DNA of 64,000 nt from Amia ocellicauda (GCF_036373705.1 NW_027102776.1:1-64000); one strand, 5' to 3'. Positions 1-10,423 are shown, counted from the first letter of the stretch. A program made the numbers and translations. The notes: generated by a model not told the origin, from the letters alone.

Positions 1-1727
1 GGCCTTCCTACTCCTCTGCCCACATGCCCACCTATGCCTCTACTCCAAGATACTTATACAATAGAAAAACTATGGTAATAATAATATAGCCCAAGACAAA
101 AAATATTAATCTTTCTAGACTGTATTAAAGTTCAGCACTTCGGAAAAATAGAATTATTTTGTATTTCAATAAAACACACACCCAACCAATGTAAATGTCA
201 CGGACGGTGTTAATTAGCTCCTTAATCACCATTACTTATTATATTTATATTTCACTTCACTTTATGCAATATGGCTTGTGTATTTTGTTTGGTTCTATAT
301 TGCCATTATTTTGTGTGTTGATTATCTTTCACTTTATTGTTTAATTTGTTATTCACTTAGTATTATTTTGATTGTTTGCACGCGTGCCTTATTATTTTTG
401 TTTCTTCTTTCTTTCACAACTCACCTGGGTCCACCTGCACTCTTCACACGCGTCCCCACTTAATCACCCTGCCCTGGGAGAGGAGAGGATTATCTGCTGT
501 AGTCCACTTTCCAATGTGGGAGGTCTCTGCGGCTCATATCTCATTCAATTATTTATTCATTTATCCTACATCAAGTTTATTTATTTTCCCACGTTTCATT
601 CAATCACCATCAGAAGCTCTCTGTGCTAAAAGTGGCAGCACATTTGTCTCACACACATCAAACTCGCCTTTTCCTGCTTCCCAAGCCTTATCAACTTACT
701 CAGACCCTCGTCAACTTACTCAAACCCTCTTCAACTTTGGTTAACATTGCTCTGCATTCTAACAGCTATTCTTTCTCCTATTCTTAATTTCTTACAAGAA
801 ATGTATTCAGGTTTTTTTATCAATATGTTTTATTTATATTTATACAGATGTCACTCCATTATTCGTTTATTGAAGTCATATATGTACCTAACAAAATATT
901 AGCCAATAGGCCATTGATCTCAATAATGATTCCCATAATCCTAGGACACCTTCTCTTTTACTCTTCCTTTCCATTCTTACTTTTCTCCTGTAAAGCATTT
1001 TATATTACTTGAGCTTACTTATTCTATAGTTGTAATCTTATACTTCTGCGGTATCTTACCCTTTTCCTACATCACTCATCTTAAAACCATGGTCTACTTT
1101 GACTTTCATTTCAGGTATTATATGCTAGGCACCAATAACCAAACATTTTCTGAAAGACTGTAACATGTCACCAGACTGTTTACATTCTCCTGCTTTCACA
1201 GGCTGTCAGGGCTGCACCAGGCTCTCTTCTAGCCTTTTGTTTCCTTGAATTTGACTTTTGACAGAGCTTGTCCATAACATGATGTTTAACAAACAAATTC
1301 TGGTTCTTCTTGTGGAGACACCATGACTATTTATGTATTACTATTATTATCCATCTGTTTATTCAATGTATATTTTGGATTACTTTTCTTATAATAGTCT
1401 TTCTTTCTGATTTCTGATGCTTGAGGCACTCTGTATAGAGCCAAAGATCCTCATGAATATGATAAATCTGTTGTTACATTTTTAAATATAATTCTAAAAT
1501 GATTGCCAAAACATAGACATTTACCTTATATCACCTTCAAACTATACATATTCATAAACACACAAAGCACATACACATTGATATCTAAAGATAATTCAGA
1601 TATCCGATCTGTGGCATGTTTTATTGACCCTGCAGTGTCTCAAACAGCCCTTATAACTTATTATTTAAGCTTATGATTATTTAGAATAAAATGTCAAATA
1701 ATCCCACTCGATTATTTCATTATTTCA
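1..1727. other. AT-rich flanking DNA, nothing assigned
   Basis: No coding pattern, RNA gene or terminal repeat pair could be supported on either strand. The ORFs here are short and of low complexity. Part of it could belong to the decayed retroviral insertion that follows, or to an intron of a gene entering from the left, but neither can be shown. Confidence 0.5.
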
Positions 1728-2571
1728 CTATCTCAGTTTTCTTGATCCATTGTGAAAAAGTTCTGTTATTTCCTCCTCATCTGTAGAGGCTACATTAGCC
1801 CACTCCCCGGTCTGATATTCTCGTAGTAACTGTATCCAAATGTTGGGCGGACATTTAGCCTTCACGATGATGTGTACATCGTGCGGGTGAAGGAGGTGAA
1901 TAACCATCTTTTCATCTAGAATATCCCAAAAAGTTGTGTTACCCTGGTTTGGTTTTAATTTTGGGAGGGACGCCCATATCATTTCTTTTTCTCCTGGGGA
2001 GAAGGGGACATGGGTTTTAGTCGTATAGACTATTGATTGACCTTCCTCTTTACTCTGTCTAGTTTTGACTTGCATGGGTGCAGCTGGGACCGTTTTCAGA
2101 GCGGTCAGATCTGGATACAATGTATTATTATAACCAAAATCAGTGATTGATTTATATTCCGGATTATATGGGGGAGGAGCGCTAGCAAAACCTCCTTTTT
2201 CATATTCCCATGCTTTGCGATCTAAATCATCCCAATCGGGCCTGTCGTCCTCGGAGTGATCTGTGTCGCGACGCGCTCCTAACACGGCAGCACATCGCGC
2301 ACCTACACCTTCACCTTTTCTGACCACTTTTCTTGCCCTTCTAATTTGCCTTGTAGTTCTATTAATTCTATCGTATTTTTCACAACTTCTGCTCTCAATT
2401 CACATTACTGTTTATGATGATCTTCCATTTCTGTTATTTTCTTTTCTTGATTCTCACCAACCTGACACAATATCACAATTCCTTTCTCTGTCTTATCTGG
2501 TTGTTGTTGCTTCCACCAGTCCCGGTGCTCCTTCGGAGACCAGTCTTTCTCCCAACTTCCTTCCAACATTT
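1728..2571 (-). mobile_element. Fossil retroviral gag remnant (gamma/epsilon-like ERV)
   Basis: Minus-strand coding-like sequence resembling the matrix-to-capsid part of a fish endogenous retrovirus Gag. It has a charged, glutamine-rich start, a PPPY late-domain motif, and a capsid-like stretch with a VPFSPGEKE motif followed by tryptophan-containing segments. It is broken and partial: no protease, polymerase or envelope region follows in the window, and no pair of LTRs could be delimited. Family assignment rests on the late-domain and capsid-like pattern only. It is old enough to have lost most of its length. Confidence 0.55.
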
Positions 2572-3831
2572 TCTTCTCTACATTCTGTTTTTTTATTTCT
2601 CAAAAAACCAATAATGCTGGTGTCACTCACTGTGACGATTTATCTGAAATATTACATTATTATATATTATATTATGTATATATATTATAATAAAAACAAA
2701 CACTCCAGTAAGGTACGGACACCCGTACATGACACTGGCTAAGGTAAGGGAACCCATAAACAACCATAAGCACCCCCGGACCTAGGACAGACTGTAACTT
2801 GCTAACTTGCTAACTGTTTTGTTTGCTTCACATCGTTTGCTGCTAGTTGCATGCCAAACGAGTTCGTTCTGTCCAAAATATAAGCTTTTTTCTTCTAATA
2901 AACTCAATAAAAATACAGTGCACTAGCAACTATTTCCCTTTCAAAAGTTGTAGTCCCGTTTCAGTTAAAACAAAATGTGTTCTTCAAACAAAGAAAATAC
3001 TTGTGTTTCTTTTCCCTCTTTACCTGCTCTTATCACAAAGCTTCTCAACACAATCTCAGGTGCAGGTGCACTCTGCGCTATCCTTTGCCCGAGCTTTGTC
3101 CAGGAAAACTCACTGTAGCCATCTTAGTTCAACACGGGCTCTCCTTACCTGCGAGTCACACGGGTCCAGTTCACTTTGCAAGTGAACAGTCTCTTCTCAG
3201 AAACAATAAGGAAACTTGGAAAGAAACACAATCCCAGGTCGGTGTTAAAAAAAAGTTCTTTGTTTTCATATTAAAAGAAAACATTTGTATTTTCTCTGCA
3301 CACTTCACAGCTCCAATTAGCACACTCAACTAATCCCTGCCCCCCTCAGAACCGTCACTAAAGAAAGGTACTCACAGTCATTTTAAATATGACATCCTGT
3401 AGTGCTTGTTTTCAAAATATGATCTTATTATCACTTGAACCAAATAAATCCTTTGACCCACTAATACCAAATTACAGTTAGGGGGGCCACAGATGTGATT
3501 TGAAAATACGATCTTCCATGTCTTTCTGTTGTGTTTTGACCTGGGGATCTGTAATTGTCCAAGTGGCTACTGCACATGTACTTATTTAATATTAAATGTG
3601 TTATTTAATTAGGCTTGGTTCTGGTGAGCATGTACAAGACGTCAGCTTTTTAAATAACTGTGTGTATTGGATCATACACATTTTAGAAATACTCTCTCAA
3701 ACTTCCCGCATTGGTACCTCACCAGGGAGGTAGAAAACAGCAATAGCATTGAAAAAGTGTGATTGTAGTTCTGCTCTTCTGCAATATATTTCTACAATAT
3801 CTTTAACATCTTCTTTAACATTGTTTTAAAG
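2572..3831. other. Non-coding DNA, possibly leader/LTR of the ERV remnant
   Basis: AT-rich sequence including a TA-rich stretch near 2650-2700. It lies on the 5-prime side of the minus-strand gag remnant, where a retroviral leader and LTR would be expected, but no terminal TG/CA boundaries, primer-binding site or second LTR could be fixed. The rest is unassigned. Confidence 0.35.
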
Positions 3832-3933
3832 GCTGGGACCAATATGGTGGAATATCTCCAACACACGGACATTGAGAGACTCGACCCCTTTGTGCTGCTG
3901 CTCAGAGACCAACTCTCAGTTGTCTCTGAGTAG
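3832..3933 (+). CDS. Possible 3-prime terminal coding exon of an unrecognised gene
   Basis: A pyrimidine-rich tract ending in TTTTAAAG (AG at 3830-3831) is followed by an open frame GCT GGG ACC AAT ATG, giving AGTNMVEYLQHTDIERLDPF, then VLLLRDQLSVVSE and a TAG stop at 3931-3933. The residue mix is like a soluble globular protein and unlike the low-complexity ORFs around it. If real it would be the last exon of a plus-strand gene whose other exons lie left of the window, with the ERV remnant in its intron. I do not recognise the protein. It could be a chance frame: only 33 codons, and no upstream exon was found. Confidence 0.3.
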   Translation, partial: AGTNMVEYLQHTDIERLDPFVLLLRDQLSVVSE

Positions 3934-4136
3934 GCTATGGATCAACTTCCTTTCCTAATATGAAGGAGACCATGGATACAAAACCTATGAAAAACAGGTG
4001 ATTATTGTTATTCTTCTCATTATAAACTACTTAATACATCTCTCCCATAAAGTACAACAGGATAGTGGTGACGTCATTCAGGATTGGATTGCCATTGGTC
4101 AAAAGCCCTCTGAGAGAAATTGTGTGGCGACACTCC

Positions 4137-4325
4137 ACACTCTTAGAAGAAATTGTTCTGCACAGAACCATAAAGGGTTCCTCGAGTAATCGCTCTGGTG
4201 GATCCCTTTATGGTTCTATGTAGAACCCCTTCAAAGGGGTTACATGAAGAACCCCCAAACATAGCGTTCTACACAGAACCATTCGTTTTAAAATGTTATA
4301 TATAGAACCCATTCAAAAGGGGGAC
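4137..4325. repeat. AGAACC-rich short interspersed repeat (MITE-like)
   Basis: Starts with CACACTCTTAGAAGAA and contains repeated AGAACC/GGTTCT words. A perfect 14-bp inverted repeat (AGAACCATAAAGGG at 4164-4177, CCCTTTATGGTTCT at 4204-4217) could form a hairpin. Further diverged copies of the word lie up to about 4.31 kb. The pattern is common in non-autonomous fish DNA transposons. Only one end looks intact; no matching opposite terminus or target duplication was found. Confidence 0.5.
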
Positions 4326-5066
4326 ACGTGCTATACCTGAATTTGTTTTCCAAATACAATCTTTAAAAAATGTATGAGTTCATATATACAAACACACATA
4401 CACAACGTAGAAATCGCACTACTAGTGAAGTAACTTCATTTACATTATATGCCACAACTCCTCAATTTGGAACGCAAAAACAAGACATCTGATGTAAAAG
4501 TGTAAACTAATTACGAACAGCACTTTTGATTTTTATCTTCAATTCAGGGGCTACTTATTCGAACAGTAAACTGTATTCTCTCTTCGGAGTGACTGGAATG
4601 TTTTTGCCTACATTCAACTTAAATATGAAAGTTTCCAAAAACGGCATAGTTTTCTTTAAGGCTATTCAATGCCAAACACAAAATTCTCTCTGCTTTCAGT
4701 GCTTGTCCTTCAGCACAATTACACAGGTTCATGATGTTCTCATTTCAATACATTGTTTTCTTATTTAAACTATTTGACTTTGAGCTTACATTGAGAATAA
4801 AATCACTTTTGCAAGTAAAACCTGGCCAAGAAAGGAAGCAGCACTACAATAAAACAATACACAGAATACAAAGCAGTTCCTTCAAAAGTGAAAGTGATAA
4901 AGAGTGATGTCTGTCAGTAAATTACGTTGAGATACATATTGGTTATTTTGAATTAGGAGTCCAACTTCAATAACTTCTATTAACAAGCCAAAATACAGAT
5001 CAGAATTACGGGTAATTGAAAATAATATGTAGCGCCTAGGTAAGCTTGGATGTGTTCAGAGAAACA
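4326..5066. other. AT-rich DNA, nothing assigned
   Basis: No gene, RNA or repeat structure supported. It lies downstream (3-prime) of the minus-strand esterase-like ORF, where a LINE would carry its reverse transcriptase. No such sequence is visible on either strand. Confidence 0.5.
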
Positions 5067-6565
5067 CTAAAAACGGACCTTCCTCACACCCGTCTTGTTG
5101 AGGTGGACGTGGTCATACAGGTGATGTGGCTGGATGTCTCAGTGGTGTGCCAGGTGGACGTTGGGGAGGAGGGCACATCTTCGGGATACTTCTGCGTTGA
5201 TGGCCTGGATGATGTGCAGGGGCACGTCTGTGCGGGGCAGCAGTGTGGAGATGGTGATTTTGGCAGTTTGGAATTCCTCTGTGGCTTTCTTTGCCACCTG
5301 TCTCAGGGCTGAGGCCACATCGCCCCTGCGGGCACTCAGGTCGTTAGTGCCGGTGTGGATGAGGATGTGTTTGACCTGGCACAGCCTCCTCTTGGAGAGC
5401 AGCTCCAGGGCTCTCTGTGCTGTCGGGCACCAAAGCTTTTTCACTTTTCGCCCAGGGAAGAGGCGCCTCTCATCCAGGAACTTCCCATTGGAGTCGCTCA
5501 GAATGACCACCTCTGTGTTGACCTGCCACTCCGGGTTTTGCGTCGGGAGTGGTGGGGGCAGCGGGTGTGTTTTAGGGGAGTGGCGTTTCAGGGGTTTGTG
5601 TATTAGTGGCAGGTCTGGTGATAGTGGGGGTGTCAGGAGTGGTGGGGAGTGTGGGTGGATCAGTGGGTGCGTCAGTGGGTGCGTCAGGGGTTGTAGGTGT
5701 TGTGGGGTCAGTGCAGTGCAGTCTCTGTGCTCCTCTCTTAGCTTCTCCAGCTGGCTCTGCAGGCTCCTCAGCTGGCTGTGCTGGGGTGTCCTGGTCAGCT
5801 CCTCCCTCGCTCTGTGCAGCTCCGTCCTCAGGGTTTGGCTCTGCTCCTCCTGGTCTCTCACTGCTGCTCTCAGCTTATGGATCTCAGCCTTGTGGTGCAT
5901 CTTCAGTCCCTGAACTCCGCAAACTTCAGCTCCAGCACTGATAGGCATTCCTTTAGTGTTTTAATGTTGCTGGAGAGTTTTGGGGAGACAGGGGGGCAGT
6001 CTGTGGGAGATGGGGCACTGTCTGGCTCCGTGTGGCTGGGGGCAGACTGCAGGGTGGCCGGCTCTGGCTCTTGTTTCTCTACCTCAGTCTGCTGCTTTGA
6101 GGTGTGGAAGCCGAGAGCTAATTGGTCCAGGCTGCTCTCGCTGTCCTGCACCATGATGGTCCCGTTGTGGTATACATTAAAAGTGAGCATCACACTGTCT
6201 GTGTCTTTCTCTACCAGCACTGAGATCTGCCTGCCTCTGCTAATGCCCCTCTTGTTGTTATTGGGGTATGTCTGGCACAGGGTTTTGTGAAAGGCGGTGT
6301 AGAACAGTAGATTGTTCTTGACCCTGTTTTCTCCTTTACCGGTGTAGTCTAGGATGAGGGTCTCAGGAGATGCTCTCATCACAGCTTGTTTGTAGTCCTT
6401 CTTAGCCTGTGCAGAGCGAATGTCTTCAGGGTATCGGATTTCAAAAGGCAGCTCTGCAGTCAGACTGCTGTTCGATAGATTTCTATCAGTCTCAGTGGCA
6501 GTTGGGCTCTCTCCTACTGTCACTCTATTCAAATCGGAGCTCTGCATTTTCATTGGCTGAGTCAA
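5067..6565 (-). pseudogene. Decayed ORF1-type protein with coiled coil and SGNH-esterase-like domain
   Basis: Two overlapping minus-strand frames form one decayed coding unit. The 5-prime part (6565 to 5903, 220 residues) has a globular segment ending in NVYHNGTIMVQ and then a Pro/Ser-rich linker. The 3-prime part (5948 to 5139) opens with a Leu/Glu/Arg-rich likely coiled coil and a repetitive Pro/His stretch (HPLTHPLIHP). An SGNH-hydrolase-like region follows: ILSDSNGKFL (nucleophile block) and HTGTNDLS (Asn block). Past a TGA at 5136-5138 the same frame continues to about 5067 with HLYDHVHLN, matching the Asp-His catalytic block. One single-base frame change near 5905 and that TGA are the visible lesions. 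Esterase-bearing ORF1 proteins are known in CR1/L2-type LINEs; a LINE origin is my inference, as no ORF2 is present. A decayed host or DNA-transposon passenger gene is the alternative. Confidence 0.6.
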
Positions 6566-6855
6566 CTACTGAGAATGCTTATTTATTTTATTAATACATA
6601 TTTTTTTGTTTAATTATTTGTCTCTTACCTCCAATTCTTGTCTTCAGCTTTTCTTTTCTGACTTTTCTTCCTGAACTGTCTCTCTGCTTTCTTCTTTTTG
6701 TGTTTCTCTTAAAATTATTATTTTTTGAATACTTTTTCTTCTGAATTTCTATTCCATGTCTTCTGTGTATGTTTATAGTGCTATATATTCATTTGTAAAT
6801 CACAAATTAAATCCGCTTATGTATAAAAACAAATGTTTTTTAGGAACTCATATTC
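6566..6855. other. Pyrimidine-rich non-coding DNA
   Basis: T- and CT-rich sequence upstream of the minus-strand ORF1-like unit. It could include that element's 5-prime leader. No start-site motif can be supported. Confidence 0.4.

Positions 6856-6882
<27 letters not shown>
6856..6882. repeat. (CT)n microsatellite
   Basis: About 13 uninterrupted CT dinucleotides. Confidence 0.95.
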
Positions 6883-6888
<6 letters not shown>

Positions 6889-6916
6889 TTTCATTTGTAT
6901 TGTCAAAGCAATTGGA

Positions 6917-6940
6917 CATACATACACATACATACATATA
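6917..6940. repeat. Short (ACAT)n-like simple repeat
   Basis: Imperfect ACAT/ACAC repeats ending in TATA immediately before the left end of the Tc1 element. It supplies the kind of TA dinucleotide such elements insert into. Confidence 0.7.
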
Positions 6941-6942
6941 CA

Positions 6943-8077
6943 CTCACCTAAAGGATTATTAGGAACACCTGTTCAATTTCTCATTAATGCAATTATCTAA
7001 TCAACCAATCACATGGCAGTTGCTTCAATGCATTTAGGGGTGTGGTCCTGGTCAAGACAATCTCCTGAACTCCAAACTGAATGTCTGAATGGGAATGAAA
7101 GGTGATTTAAGCAATTTTGAGCGTGGCATGGTTGTTGGTGCCAGACGGGCCGGTCTGAGTATTTCACAATCTGCTCAGTTACTGGGATTTTCACGCACAA
7201 CCATTTCTAGGGTTTACAAAGAATGGTGTGAAAAGGGAAAAACATCCAGTATGCGGCAGTCCTGTGGGCGAAAATGCCTTGTTGATGCTAGAGGTCAGAG
7301 GAGAATGGGCCGACTGATTCAAGCTGATAGAAGAGCAACTTTGACTGAAATAACCACTCGTTACAAACGAGGTATGCAGCAAAGCATTTGTGAAGCCACA
7401 ACACGTACAACCTTGAGGCGGATGGGCTACAACAGCAGAAGACCCCACCGGGTACCACTCATCTCCACTACAAATAGGAAAAAGAGGTGAGACATTCAGA
7501 TGGTAGAGTCAGAATTTGGCGTAAACAGAATGAGAACATGGATCCATCATGTCTTGTTACCACTGTGCAGGCTGGTGGTGGTGGTGTAATGGTGTGGGGG
7601 ATGTCTTCTTGGCACACTTTAGGCCCCTTAGTGCCAATTGGGCATCGTTTAAATGCTACGGCCTACCTGAGCATTGTTTCTGACCATGTCCATCCCTTTT
7701 TGACCACCATGTACCCATCCTCTGATGGCTACTTCCAGCAGGATAATGCACCATGTCACAAAGGTCGAATCATTTCAAATTGGTTTCTTGAACATGACAA
7801 TGAGTTCACTGTACTAAACTGGCCCCCACAGTCACCAGATCTCAACCCAATAGAGCATCTTTGGGATGTGGTGGAACGGGAGCTTCGTGCCCTGGATGTG
7901 CATCACACAAATCTCCATCAACTGCAAGATGCTATCCTATCAATATGGGCCAACATTTCTAAAGAATGCTTTCAGCACCTTGTTGAATCAATGCCACGTA
8001 GAATTAAAGCAGTTCTGAAGGCGAAAGGGGGTCAAACACAGTATTAGTATGGTGTTCCTAATAATCCTTTAGGTGAG
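6943..8077 (+). mobile_element. Tc1-like DNA transposon, internally deleted (DD36E-type spacing)
   Basis: Perfect 27-bp terminal inverted repeats bound the element: 6943-6969 begins CTCACCTAAAGGATTATT and its exact reverse complement occupies 8051-8077. The left end follows a TATA run. The right end passes straight into 5S-array spacer (TTCATCGTAGCTC), with no TA flank. At about 1.14 kb the element is shorter than intact relatives because part of the transposase is missing, so it is probably unable to move by itself. The short TIRs and the 36-residue gap between the second catalytic Asp and the Glu differ from the Sleeping Beauty-type DD34E pattern. Confidence 0.9.
7089..8047 (+). pseudogene. 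Tc1/mariner transposase remnant
   Basis: Cut-and-paste transposase in two frames. 7089-7490 (133 aa) carries the N-terminal paired-like helix-turn-helix region (SISQSAQLLGFSRTTISRVYKEW), which binds the inverted repeats, and a second DNA-binding region ending NRKKR. 7487-8047 (186 aa) carries the catalytic core: GGGVMVWG, the second catalytic Asp in QQDNAPCHK and the Glu in NPIEHLW. The two join where related proteins have roughly 30 more residues including the first catalytic Asp (usual motif SDES). A deletion at about 7487 that is not a multiple of three therefore removed that residue and shifted the frame. Family members are about 340 residues; 319 remain. No active enzyme is expected from this copy. 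Confidence 0.9.
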
Positions 8078-8273
8078 TTCATCGTAGCTCTTAATACTCT
8101 CTTTCTGTCTGGAGGAGATATAATTGAAGTATTGTACACGTACCCGGCTACTTTCAACACCCATTGCTGCACTGATATTTTTCCCTCCATTTTTCTTTAT
8201 CCATTTTTTTTTTGCTGGAAGTTCCGTCAATACCCGTCAGCCTTTAAGAGACATCATGCAGCCAGGCCTCTTG

Positions 8274-8393
8274 GCTTGCGGCCACACCGTCCTGAACGCG
8301 CCCAATCTCATCAGATCTCGGAAGCTAAACGGGGCAAGGGTTCGTCAGTACTTGGATGGGTGACCTCCTGGAGATATCAGGTGCTGCAAGTTA
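8274..8393 (+). rRNA. 5S rRNA copy 1, class b
   Basis: Array-edge copy and much diverged: GGTTCG in place of GGCCTGG, GAGATATCAGG near the 3-prime end, and AAGTTATTT where others have AAGCTTTTT, so the terminator is interrupted. Confidence 0.6.
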
Positions 8394-8609
8394 TTTCGTC
8401 TCCTGGGTAACTTTATCGTAGCTCTAAATACTCTCTTTCTGTCTGGAGGAGATATAATTGAAGAATTGTACACATACTCGGCTACTTTCAACACCCTTTG
8501 CTGCACTGATATTTTTCCCTCCATTTTTTTTTCTTTTTTTTTTTTTTTTGCTGGAAGTTCCGTCAATACCCTCCAGCCTTTAAGAGACATCATGCAGCCA
8601 GGCCTCTTG

Positions 8610-8729
8610 GCTTGAGGCCACACCGGCCTGAACGCGCCCGATCTCGTCAGATCTCGAAAGCAAAACGGGGCAGGTCCTGGTCAGTACTTGGATGGGTGAC
8701 CTCCTGGAAATACCAGGTGCTGCTAGCTT
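8610..8729 (+). rRNA. 5S rRNA copy 2, class b
   Basis: GCTTGAGG start, GCAAAACGGGG A box, GCTAGC at the 3-prime end. Confidence 0.65.
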
Positions 8730-8865
8730 TTTCGTCTCCTGGGTAACTTCATCGTAGCTCTTAATACTCTCTTTCTGTCTGGAGGAGATATAATTGAAGT
8801 ATTGTACACGTACCCAGCTACTGTCAACACCCTTTGCTGCACTGATATTATTCCATCCATTTTTC

Positions 8866-8896
<31 letters not shown>

Positions 8897-8952
8897 GAAT
8901 TACCGTCAATACCCGCCAACCTTTAAGAGACATCAAGCAGCCAGACATCTCG

Positions 8953-9072
8953 GCTTGCGGCCACACCGTCCTGAACGCGCCCGATCTCGTCAGATCTCGG
9001 AAGCTAAACGGGGCAGGACCTGGTCAGTACTTGAATGTGAGACCTCCTGGAAATACCTGGTGCTGCAAGCTT
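8953..9072 (+). rRNA. 5S rRNA copy 3, class c
   Basis: Intact 5-prime half; C box altered; CCTGGTG in place of CCAGGTG weakens helix V. Confidence 0.65.
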
Positions 9073-9296
9073 TTACGTCTCCTGGGTAACTTTATCGTAG
9101 CTCTTAATACTCTCTTTCTGTCTCCAGGAGATATAATTGAAGGATTGTACACGTACCCGGCTACCTTCAACACGCTTTGCTGCACTGATATTTTTCCATC
9201 CATTTTTCTTTTTTCTTTTTTTATTTTTATTTTTTTGCTGGAAGTTCCGTCAATACCCGCCAACCTTTAAGAGACATCATGCAGCCAAGCCTTTCG

Positions 9297-9416
9297 GCTT
9301 GTGGCCACACCGTCCTGAATGCGCCCGATTTCGTCAGATCTCGGAAGCTAAACAGGGCAGGGCCTGGTCAGTACTTGGATGGGAGACCTCCTAGAAATAC
9401 CAGGTGCTGCAAGCTT
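9297..9416 (+). rRNA. 5S rRNA copy 4, class a
   Basis: A box AAACAGGG is nearer the vertebrate AAGCAGGG form than other copies. Confidence 0.8.
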
Positions 9417-9635
9417 TTTACGTCTCCTGGGTAACTTCATCGTAGCTCTTAATACTCTCTTTCTGTCTCCAGGAGATATAATTGAAGAATTGTACACGTA
9501 CCCAGCTACTTTCAACACCCTTTCCTGCACTGATATTTTTCCCTCCATTTTTCTATTTTTTTTTTTTTTTTTTTTGCTGGAAGTTCCGTCAATACCCGCC
9601 AACCTTTAAGAGACATCAAGCAGCCAGGCCTTTCG

Positions 9636-9755
9636 GCTTGTGGCCACACCGTCCTCAATGCGCCCGATCTCGTCAGATCTTGGAAGCTAAACGGGGCAGG
9701 GCCTGGTCAGTACTTGGATGGGAGACCTCCTAGAAATACCAGGTGCTGCAAGCTT
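9636..9755 (+). rRNA. 5S rRNA copy 5, class a
   Basis: CCTCAATG and GATCTTGG variants. Confidence 0.8.
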
Positions 9756-9964
9756 TTTACGTCTCCTGGGTAACTTCATCGTAGCTCTTAATACTCTCTT
9801 TCTGTCTCCAGGAGATATAATTGAAGAATTGTACACGTACCCGGCTACTTTCAACACCCTTTGCTGCACTGGTATATTTCCCTCTATTTTTCTTTTTTTT
9901 TTTTGCTGGCAGTTCCGTCAATACCCGCCAGCCTTTAAGAGACATCATGCAGCCAGGCATCTCG

Positions 9965-10084
9965 GCTTGCGGCCACACCATCCTGAACTCGCCCGATCTC
10001 GTCAGATCTCGGAAGCTAAACGGGGCAGGGTCTCGTCAGTACTTGGATGGGAGACCTCCTGGAAATACCTGGTGCTGCAAGCTT
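9965..10084 (+). rRNA. 5S rRNA copy 6, class a
   Basis: GGTCTCG in the intermediate element and CCTGGTG both disturb helix V. Confidence 0.7.
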
Positions 10085-10222
10085 TTTACGTCTCCTGGGA
10101 AACTTCATCGTAGCTCTTAATACTCTCTATCTGTCTGGAGGAGATATAATTGAAGTATTGTACACGTACCCGGCTACTTTCAACAGCCTTTGCTGCACTG
10201 ATATTTTTCCCTCCATTTTCCA

Positions 10223-10243
10223 TTTTTTTTTTTTTTTTTTTTT
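10223..10243 (+). repeat. Representative spacer poly-T tract
   Basis: Twenty-one T in the spacer before copy 7. Every spacer has a tract at this place. Length and interruptions follow spacer class: short pure runs in one class, ATTTATTTATTTTTTATT in another, TTTTTATTTTATTTTTTT in a third. Confidence 0.9.
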
Positions 10244-10272
10244 GCTGGAAGTTCCGTCAATACCCGCCAGCC

Positions 10273-10277
10273 TTTAA
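10273..10277 (+). promoter_or_regulatory. Representative TATA-like box of the 5S copies (TTTAA at -31)
   Basis: TTTAA 31 bp before copy 7. Upstream TATA-like boxes near -30 are known to help Pol III 5S transcription in several animals. Most copies keep it. Classes h, j and l have TTAAA, CTAAA and ATTAA respectively at this place. Confidence 0.5.
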
Positions 10278-10303
10278 GAGACATCATGCAGCCAGGCCTC
10301 TTG

Positions 10304-10423
10304 GCTTGCGGCCACACCGTCCTGAACGCGCCCGATCTCGTCAGATCTCGGAAGCTAAACGGGGCAGGGCCTGGTCAGTACTTGGATGGGAGACCTCCTA
10401 GAAATACCAGGTGCTGCAAGCTT
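10304..10423 (+). rRNA. 5S rRNA copy 7, class a, reference copy
   Basis: Structural RNA of the large ribosomal subunit, made by Pol III from an internal promoter. This copy matches the array consensus at nearly all sites and aligns without gaps to vertebrate 5S as I remember it (roughly 84% identity to Xenopus somatic 5S). GCTTGCGG pairs with CTGCAAGC (helix I, one G-U) and CCTGG with CCAGG (helix V). The C box is intact, T5 follows, and TTTAA lies at -31. Confidence 0.88.

Noticed and set aside
278-744. Short plus-strand frames near the left edge
   Set aside because: Hydrophobic, low-complexity translations of AT-rich DNA with no coding evidence.
2263-3333. Plus-strand open frames of 66-159 residues
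   Set aside because: Low-complexity Phe/Leu/Ser-rich translations lying opposite or beside the retroviral fossil; no domain or start context supports them.
2640-3360. A complete LTR next to the gag fossil
   Set aside because: No matching second copy, no clear TG/CA ends and no primer-binding site could be shown, so no boundary is claimed.
5046-6290. Plus-strand open frames of 88-259 residues opposite the esterase-like unit
   Set aside because: They are antisense to a coding-biased, GC-richer minus-strand frame that carries recognisable motifs; their Cys/Ser/Val-rich composition is the usual antisense shadow.
7009-7448. Minus-strand frames within the Tc1 element
   Set aside because: Antisense to the transposase reading frame.
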